Assembly (NCBI GenBank): GCA_028292785.1
Contig: JAQGLQ010000402.1
Coordinates: forward strand, 1-11,500
Length of the DNA stretch: 11,500 bases
Reading direction: 5' to 3'
Source: Noviherbaspirillum sp.
Lineage (GTDB): Bacteria; Pseudomonadota; Gammaproteobacteria; Burkholderiales; Burkholderiaceae
A model generated the notes under the pieces. The model did not search any database. It was not told where the DNA came from and saw only the letters and a list, made by a program, of their open reading frames with translations. Shown here in pieces: positions 7,188-11,500 of the stretch (within the stretch, counting starts at the first letter, position 1; each line of letters opens with the position of its first letter). A program made the translations under genes and the position numbers.

Positions 7188-8200
7188 GCGCCGCCAGGAA
7201 CCTGCTGGCCAGCCCGACGCTTCGGCCGCTTCTATTGCTGGTGATCGTGGTCGCCGGTTTTGCGGCTTTTCACGGCGGCGCCGGCTTCCTTGAACAAAAG
7301 ACCGCGTTCAGCGTGTTCCAGCATTTCGCCACCGTGGGCCTGGTGGCGCTCGCGCTGGGACTGACGATGCTGATGCGGGAATTCGACCTGTCGGTGGCGG
7401 GCATGATGGGACTCGGCGGATGCGTCGCGGTATTAAACGGCAACGGCGACCCCGCCCTCGGCCTCGTTGCCGCCATCCTTGTCGGGATAGCGGGGGGCCT
7501 CGCGCAGGGCGGCCTGATCGTCGGGCTGCATCTCGGCTCGGTCGCGGTGAGCCTTGGCGGGCTGCTGACCTTCAGCGGCATTGCCTATGTCGTCACCGGC
7601 AACCAGACCGTCCCGTTCGAAAATATGGACGTGGCGATGGCGATCAATGCGCCGGTGTTCGACATCATGTCGGTGCGCGCGGCGGTGGTGCTCGCATTAT
7701 TCGTCGCTGCGGCGCTGGTCATCGGCTGCACCCGTATCGGCCGCGACATCATCGCCGCCGGCAGCAACCGTCATGCAAGCATCATCGCCGGCGCCAATCC
7801 GGACAGGCTGGTCGTCGGCGTCTTCGCGGTGTCGGGGGCGCTGTCGGCGCTGGCCGGCGCCATGCTCAGCTTTGGGTTATTGTCGGCTTCTCCCGGCGGC
7901 GGCGTATCCGACATATTGGTGCCCGCCGTGGCCGCGGCGATCCTCGGCGGCGTTTCGCTATCGGGCGGCACCGGCCGTCCGCTCGGCATCGCCGCCGGCG
8001 TGCTGATCCTGTGCGTGCTGCGCACCGGTCTGACCTCCCTCGGCGCCGCGCCGTATGTTCACGATATCGTCACCGGCGCCATTTTGCTGGCGGTCGCCAT
8101 CGCCGACGGGCCTCACCTGCCGGTGCGTTGGTTCCAGATGGGTCGGCTAATCGACCCAAGGCGCAACCCAAGGCGCAATGCGCTTCACCAAGGAGATTAA
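7184..8200 (+). CDS. ABC importer permease 2 (RbsC-like, BPD_transp_2)
   Basis: This is the second pore-forming inner-membrane subunit, 338 residues. The ATG at 7184 overlaps the TGA of permease 1 (ATGA), which shows tight coupling. The RbsC signature FDLSVAGMMGLGG is at residues 67-79. The later loop GRDIIAAGSNRHASIIAGA (186-204) and GGVSLSGGTGRPLG (255-268) are family hallmarks. Hydrophobic segments run from about 13 to 308. The C-terminus is an Arg/Asn/Pro-rich tail (residues 320-338, with RRNPRRN at 326-332) that looks cytoplasmic. The start region of the next gene overlaps it or follows by 4 bases, depending on which start that gene uses. Two non-identical permeases with one double ATPase is a common variant of ribose-type importers. 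Confidence 0.92.
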   Translation: MSAARNLLASPTLRPLLLLVIVVAGFAAFHGGAGFLEQKTAFSVFQHFATVGLVALALGLTMLMREFDLSVAGMMGLGGCVAVLNGNGDPALGLVAAILVGIAGGLAQGGLIVGLHLGSVAVSLGGLLTFSGIAYVVTGNQTVPFENMDVAMAINAPVFDIMSVRAAVVLALFVAAALVIGCTRIGRDIIAAGSNRHASIIAGANPDRLVVGVFAVSGALSALAGAMLSFGLLSASPGGGVSDILVPAVAAAILGGVSLSGGTGRPLGIAAGVLILCVLRTGLTSLGAAPYVHDIVTGAILLAVAIADGPHLPVRWFQMGRLIDPRRNPRRNALHQGD

Positions 8201-8204
8201 TCAA

Positions 8205-8879
8205 TTGCAGAACGCACCCAAGACAGACGAAGAATTTTTCAAGGAGCGCGGCTTCGGCCAGACCATGGGTTTCGGCAAGCGGCCCGGACTGGTGGTGGTC
8301 GACCTGATTTGCGGGTTTACCGATCCCGAGATGCCGCTCGGGGCCAACCTCGATTCCCAGGTGGAGGTGACGAATCGACTGATCGCGGCATGCCGGCAGG
8401 CCGATGCGCCGATCTTCTTCACCACCACATCATATGATGACGCCAGCCTCAAGGACGGCGGTATCTGGACGCTCAAGCAGAAGGGCGCGGCGACGCTGCG
8501 TACCGGCACGCCGGCGGTGGCTCTCGATCCGCGCCTGCATCGCGAGCCTTCGGACTCCCTGCTGGTGAAAAAGTACGCATCCTGTTTTTTTGGTACCGAT
8601 CTTCTGTCGCGCCTGGTGGCGCACGGCATCGACACCGTGATCATCACCGGCTGCACCACCAGCGGATGCGTGCGCGGAACCGCGGTCGACGCGGTACAGT
8701 ACGGCATCCGTCCCATGGTCGTGCGGGAAGCGGTCGGTGACCGCTCGAAGGCGGCGCATGACCAGAGCCTGTTCGATTTGCAAGCGAAATACTGCGACGT
8801 CATCGGCACCGATGAAGCGCTCGATTACCTCCGGCGGTGCGCCGGCTCAGCTAATACAACCAAGAAGGAGATCGCCTGA
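8205..8879 (+). CDS. Isochorismatase-fold amidohydrolase (N-carbamoylsarcosine amidase/maleamate amidase-like)
   Basis: This cysteine hydrolase releases ammonia (or CO2 plus ammonia) from an amide or carbamoyl group. Numbered from the TTG start, the catalytic triad is D33 in VVVDLICGF, K122 in LVKKYASCF and C155 in TTSGCVRGT; TGCTTSGCVR is the form seen in N-carbamoylsarcosine amidase and maleamate amidohydrolase. Length is 224 residues. I prefer TTG 8205 because AAGGAG (8190-8195) sits 9 bases before it. The alternative ATG 8178 gives 233 residues, overlaps permease 2 by 23 bases and has only a weak upstream AAGG. The next gene starts at its last base (TGATG), so the two enzymes are made together. 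Its place straight after an importer suggests action on the imported compound or on the product of the PuuE-like enzyme. True isochorismatase activity is unlikely in this context. Confidence 0.9.
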   Translation: MQNAPKTDEEFFKERGFGQTMGFGKRPGLVVVDLICGFTDPEMPLGANLDSQVEVTNRLIAACRQADAPIFFTTTSYDDASLKDGGIWTLKQKGAATLRTGTPAVALDPRLHREPSDSLLVKKYASCFFGTDLLSRLVAHGIDTVIITGCTTSGCVRGTAVDAVQYGIRPMVVREAVGDRSKAAHDQSLFDLQAKYCDVIGTDEALDYLRRCAGSANTTKKEIA

Positions 8880-9748
8880 TGCAAGAACATGATCGTTTCG
8901 ACTACTCGCCCATCGTTCAACGCCCGCCGCGCAAGCTGCCCAACGATGCGCGCGTCGGTGTGTGGGTTATCCCGAACATCGAGCATTTCCTGTTCGACCG
9001 GCCCTCTACCTCGCTGACCGGCATTACCACCTCGCTCGTGCCCGACATCCTGAACTATTCCTGGCGCGACTACGGGCCGCGCGTCGGCGTGTGGCGCATG
9101 ATGGAGGTGTTGGCCAAGCATGGCGTCAAGGTCACCGCCGCGCTGAACTCCGATGTCTGCGCGCGCTATCCGGAACTGATCAAGGCCGGTTGCGAGCATG
9201 GCTGGGAGTGGATGGGCCACGGTAAAAACAATTCGTCGCTATTCAGCAAATTGCCGGAAGACCAGGAGCGGGCCCTGATCCGCGAGGTGATCGACACGAT
9301 TCATGATGCCACCGGCGTGCGTCCGCGCGGCTGGCTCAGCCCGGCGCTTTCCGAAACCCATAACACGCCGGATCTGCTGGCGGAGGCCGGCATCGAATAC
9401 ACGGCGAACTGGGTCAACGACGAGCAGCCTTATCAGATGAAAGTCAAAACCGGTTCGCTGGTTTCCTTGCCCTACGCGATCGAGCTCAACGACATTCCCG
9501 CTTTCCTCGACCTGAAGCAGAGCGGCGAGCAGTTCGCCACCATGATCCGCGATACGTTCGATGTGCTGTACGAAGAGGGCGCGAGCCAACCGCGCTTCAT
9601 GGCGATTTCCCTGCATCCTTTCCTGGTCGGGCACCCGCACCGCAGCAAGCCATTCGAGCGTGCGCTCGAATACATCAAGCAGCGCGGCAACGTCTGGTTC
9701 GCTACCGGCTCGGAAATCCTCGACTGGCACAATTCGACCAGAGGCTGA
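8879..9748 (+). CDS. PuuE-type polysaccharide-deacetylase-fold hydrolase (allantoinase / cyclic imide hydrolase-like)
   Basis: The 289 residues match the PuuE branch of the NodB/polysaccharide deacetylase fold, whose characterised members open cyclic ureides or imides (PuuE allantoinase; cyclic imide hydrolases) rather than act on glycans. Branch hallmarks: SWRDYGPRVGVWRMME (61-76), LNSDVCARYPEL (89-100), GWEWMGHGKNNSS (108-120), ETHNTPDLLAEAGIEYTANW (159-178), SLPYAIELNDIP (196-207) and SLHPFLVGHPHR (244-255). The metal triad of true NodB enzymes (D, H, H in HxxxH spacing) is incomplete: H114 is present but the second histidine is replaced by N/S, matching the reported metal-independence of PuuE. 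There is no signal peptide, so it is cytoplasmic. AAGGAG (8865-8870) lies 8 bases before the ATG, which shares one base with the previous stop. It is the last gene of the operon. Allantoin, hydantoin, succinimide or another ring could be the substrate. Confidence 0.88.
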   Translation: MQEHDRFDYSPIVQRPPRKLPNDARVGVWVIPNIEHFLFDRPSTSLTGITTSLVPDILNYSWRDYGPRVGVWRMMEVLAKHGVKVTAALNSDVCARYPELIKAGCEHGWEWMGHGKNNSSLFSKLPEDQERALIREVIDTIHDATGVRPRGWLSPALSETHNTPDLLAEAGIEYTANWVNDEQPYQMKVKTGSLVSLPYAIELNDIPAFLDLKQSGEQFATMIRDTFDVLYEEGASQPRFMAISLHPFLVGHPHRSKPFERALEYIKQRGNVWFATGSEILDWHNSTRG

Positions 9749-9752
9749 AAGT

Positions 9753-10709
9753 TCAGGAGGGCTGGAGCTCCAGCTTCGTGGCCAGCGGGCCCTGTTTTTC
9801 GGCGATCATGTCCACCAGCTGATCCATGTATGACAGCACGGCGCTATCGTCAGGCGCACGGTCTCCGGCCTTCCGGCTGTGCCTGACGATGTACAGGGTC
9901 TGGGATAGGGTGGGTTCGACGATCCGGCGGACGGCCAGCTGTCCGCTGGCGAGTTCGCGGGCGACGGAGCCATAAGGCAGGATCGTCGCGGCCATTCCGC
10001 GCAACGCCATTTCCCGTATCCCTGCGATGGATTGCATCTCGCAGGCGACCTTGAATGGAATCCCGCGCTCGCTCGCGGCCGCTTCGACGGTGCAGCGCCC
10101 GGCGTCGCGTTTGCCGCCGTGCGCGATTTCCCGGTTCAATGCCTGCTCGAGCGTGACGGTCTCCTCGGCCGGCGCCTGGTCGGGGCGCGTTACCAGCAAG
10201 AGTTCTTCGCGCAGCACCGGCGTGAGATGAATGCCCGGCCGCTCCGCCACCGCGTACGCGAGCGCGATATCGATTTCGCGGTTTCCGACGGCATCGGCCA
10301 GCTTGAAGCTCGGCTCCTCGCGCAGGCTCAGCGTCACGTTGCGCAATCCGACACGCGCCTTCACAACCGCCTCCGCGCCGACCAGCACGACCAGGCTCGG
10401 CGTCAGGCCGAGCACCAGATGCCGGCAGGCCTGCTGGCCGAACATGGCAACTTCCGCGCGGGTTTCCTCGAGCATGTTGAAGACGGCGTAAGCGCGCTTG
10501 TAAAGAAGCTGCCCGGCCGGCGTGGGATCGACGCCGCGCGAGTGACGATGCAGAAGGGGCACGCCCAGCATTTCTTCCAGCTGGCGGATCTTGAGCCCGA
10601 GCGCCGGTTGCGCGACGTTCAGCTGCTCGGCCGCGCGGGTGATGTTACGGGCTTCAACCACCTTTGCGAAGTAACGAAGCTGACGCAGGTTAATCGTGGT
10701 GTCTTTCAT
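9753..10709 (-). CDS. LysR-family transcriptional regulator (NAC-like)
   Basis: This DNA-binding regulator has 318 residues. The winged helix-turn-helix is at about residues 7-66 (LRQLRYFAKVVEARNITRAA, AQPALGLKIRQLEEMLGVPL, RGVDPTPAG). A coinducer-binding domain follows from about 95 to 300, with typical elements such as REEPSFKLADAVGNREIDIAL (130-150) and LLLVTRPDQAP (170-180). The N-terminus reads like the NAC/nitrogen-assimilation subgroup (LRYFxKVVE..N.T.AAE.L..AQPAL). On the minus strand GGAGAAG precedes the ATG by about 7 bases. The gene faces the importer/hydrolase operon tail to tail with only 4 bases between stop codons, and is divergent from the IclR gene. It may control the operon, possibly in response to its ring substrate or to nitrogen supply, but LysR proteins usually act on divergent neighbours, so the target is uncertain. 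Confidence 0.92.
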   Translation of the reverse strand: MKDTTINLRQLRYFAKVVEARNITRAAEQLNVAQPALGLKIRQLEEMLGVPLLHRHSRGVDPTPAGQLLYKRAYAVFNMLEETRAEVAMFGQQACRHLVLGLTPSLVVLVGAEAVVKARVGLRNVTLSLREEPSFKLADAVGNREIDIALAYAVAERPGIHLTPVLREELLLVTRPDQAPAEETVTLEQALNREIAHGGKRDAGRCTVEAAASERGIPFKVACEMQSIAGIREMALRGMAATILPYGSVARELASGQLAVRRIVEPTLSQTLYIVRHSRKAGDRAPDDSAVLSYMDQLVDMIAEKQGPLATKLELQPS

Positions 10710-10870
10710 TTTTGGCTTCTCCGGGCGGCCATACGGACAGCTCCTCCTCGTGCGTTCCCATGCGCCGCAGGCAAGCGCTTCGCTGCTTGCACAAGCGTTG
10801 CGGCGTCGCCGTAGTGTAGCGGATTGTTTGCGGCGCAGGCACCGCGGTCGATTGGCCGGAATCGTGCCCC

Positions 10871-10885
10871 GTTCGCAATGCGAAC
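10871..10885. promoter_or_regulatory. Perfect 15-base palindrome, probable operator for the IclR (or LysR) regulator
   Basis: GTTCGCA-A-TGCGAAC is a perfect 7-bp inverted repeat with one central base. It is almost exactly midway between the two divergent start codons (about 160 bases from each). Five bases downstream on the + strand is TATGAT (10890-10895), a 5/6 match to a sigma-70 -10 element; the palindrome covers the place of the -35 box. A site there would let its protein repress or activate the IclR gene. IclR-family operators such as the PcaR box have a similar GTTCG-N5-CG design, so autoregulation is the likely reading. No second full copy was noticed in the window. Confidence 0.6.
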
Positions 10886-10927
10886 ACCCTATGATTTCGC
10901 CGTGCTTTGATGCACACTAAGTCCCGT

Positions 10928-10948
10928 CCGTCCGAATCCCTCGGACGG
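10928..10948 (+). other. Stem-loop in the presumed IclR leader
   Basis: CCGTCCGA (10928-10935) pairs perfectly with TCGGACGG (10941-10948) around the loop ATCCC, followed on the + strand by TTTCAACTT. With the suggested -10 at 10890-10895 it would lie about 26 bases into the transcript. It could act as an attenuator or weak terminator, or stabilise the 5' end; the T-run is too short for a confident terminator call. Confidence 0.4.
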
Positions 10949-11043
10949 TTTCAACTTCCGTCGCTCCGGCCGGCACTCGACGCGTCCGATATGCGGTTCG
11001 GCGCGGCCATCGAGCGGCAACTATCCTATCGATATTCGGCGAA

Positions 11044-11500
11044 ATGAAGAAGCAATCCGGAACTCCTGCCGAGCCTGTATCGCCGCAAAGCGGTCCCGGG
11101 CGATCGGCCGGCGCGGGCATCCAGGAAGATGCGGCTGACGAATCCGACCGGCAGGGCGTGAAGTCGGTCGAAGTCGCCGGCCGCATTCTCGAAGCGCTCA
11201 TGGCGCGTCAGATCAGCGTATCCCTGAAAGACCTCAGCCAGGAAACTCGTCTTCCGGCCGCCAAGCTGCACCGCTACCTGACCAGCCTCATCCGGGCGCG
11301 ACTGGTCAGGCAGGATGCCCGGACGCGGCTGTACCAGCTTGGCAGCTTCGCCGTGGAACTCGGCGCGGCGGCGATGCATTCCTCGGATGCGATGATCGAC
11401 GCCGTGCGCAAGCAGCGCATGGTGCGCGATGCCGTCGATGAAACCGTTTCGCTGGCGATCTGGAGCGCGAACGGGCCGATCGTCATTCATGTGGAAGAAA
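11044..11500 (+). CDS. IclR-family transcriptional regulator (3' end outside window)
   Basis: The frame from ATG 11044 is open to the end of the window (152 codons and one base). Residues 1-38 are a Pro/Ser/Gly/Ala and acidic tail without predicted structure. The winged helix-turn-helix follows: GVKSVEVAGRILEAL (38-52), VSLKDLSQETRLPAAKLHRY (58-77), LTSLIRARLVRQD (78-90) and YQLGSFAVELG (96-106). The effector domain then begins (VDETVSLAIWS, IVIHVEE). This layout is diagnostic for IclR proteins, which usually repress or activate catabolic operons and themselves. No in-frame ATG, GTG or TTG lies between the upstream stop at 10918-10920 and 11044. The ribosome binding site is poor, so GTG 11158, which would remove the tail, remains possible. 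It lies divergently from the LysR gene, with the palindrome between them. The regulated target may lie to the right of the window or be the operon to the left. Confidence 0.88.
   Translation, partial: MKKQSGTPAEPVSPQSGPGRSAGAGIQEDAADESDRQGVKSVEVAGRILEALMARQISVSLKDLSQETRLPAAKLHRYLTSLIRARLVRQDARTRLYQLGSFAVELGAAAMHSSDAMIDAVRKQRMVRDAVDETVSLAIWSANGPIVIHVEE

Larger units (their letters stand above)
10710..11043. promoter_or_regulatory. Divergent LysR/IclR intergenic region
   Basis: These 334 bases contain no convincing gene; short open frames on both strands (10690-10917 minus, 10696-10920 plus) have no family features. Besides the palindrome and hairpin listed separately, GCAAGC (10771-10776) and GCTTGC (10785-10790) can pair in the LysR leader. 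On the minus strand TACACT (over 10813-10818) is a possible LysR -10 element, but without a recognisable -35 box. Confidence 0.5.

Noticed and set aside
9761..9774. Perfect palindrome GCTGGAGCTCCAGC at the convergent gene ends
   Set aside because: It lies inside the last LysR codons (KLELQ), leaves only a 5-bp stem with a normal loop and has no T-run, so it is not a convincing bidirectional terminator.
10690..10920. Two overlapping open frames of about 75 codons on opposite strands in the divergent region
   Set aside because: They cover the regulatory palindrome and leader, overlap the LysR start, and have no family features.
1..11500. Mobile elements, CRISPR arrays, tRNA or rRNA genes
   Set aside because: No transposase or integrase motifs, spaced direct repeats, cloverleaf or rRNA-like sequence were seen while reading the window.

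Overview
The window is GC-rich, densely packed bacterial DNA. Ring-hydroxylating oxygenase, aldehyde dehydrogenase, LysR and IclR genes beside ABC importers suggest a soil or water proteobacterium, most likely a betaproteobacterium of the Burkholderiales. That assignment is an inference from gene content and style, not from a marker gene. I see no rRNA, tRNA, insertion sequence, CRISPR array or phage gene.

Left part (1-3258, all + strand). The window opens inside the ATPase gene of a nitrate/sulfonate/taurine-type ABC importer, whose Walker A end lies outside. After a 207-base gap comes a Rieske non-haem iron oxygenase of the VanA/TsaM/DdmC type (784-1827), followed 9 bases later by an NAD(P)-dependent aldehyde dehydrogenase (1837-3258). 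Together they look like an oxidative catabolic pair: a demethylase or methyl hydroxylase, then an aldehyde-oxidising step. The reductase that such an oxygenase needs is not in view.

Spacer (3259-3705, 447 bases). It holds a GC-rich hairpin just after the aldehyde dehydrogenase, an unlisted 27-codon gene for a very hydrophobic, single-helix peptide with a good ribosome binding site (3389-3472), and a strong 15-bp stem-loop (3521-3556).

Central operon (3706-9748, all + strand). A complete ribose-type ABC importer is encoded in the order binding protein, double ATPase, permease, permease. Without a break it is followed by an isochorismatase-fold amidohydrolase (N-carbamoylsarcosine amidase/maleamate amidase-like) and a PuuE-type polysaccharide-deacetylase-fold hydrolase (allantoinase/cyclic imide hydrolase-like). 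Stops and starts touch or overlap through most of it. My reading is that the importer brings in a small cyclic amide, imide or ureide, the PuuE-like enzyme opens the ring, and the isochorismatase-like enzyme cleaves the resulting amide or carbamoyl group. I know of no described system with exactly this gene set, so it is the main candidate for a new pathway; its substrate cannot be read from sequence.

Right part (9753-11500). A NAC-like LysR regulator is on the minus strand, tail to tail with the operon (4 bases between stop codons). A 334-base divergent region follows, with a perfect 15-base palindrome beside a TATGAT -10 element and a hairpin in the presumed leader. An IclR-family regulator then starts at 11044 on the + strand and runs off the window. 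Either regulator could control the central operon; the palindrome fits autoregulation by the IclR protein.
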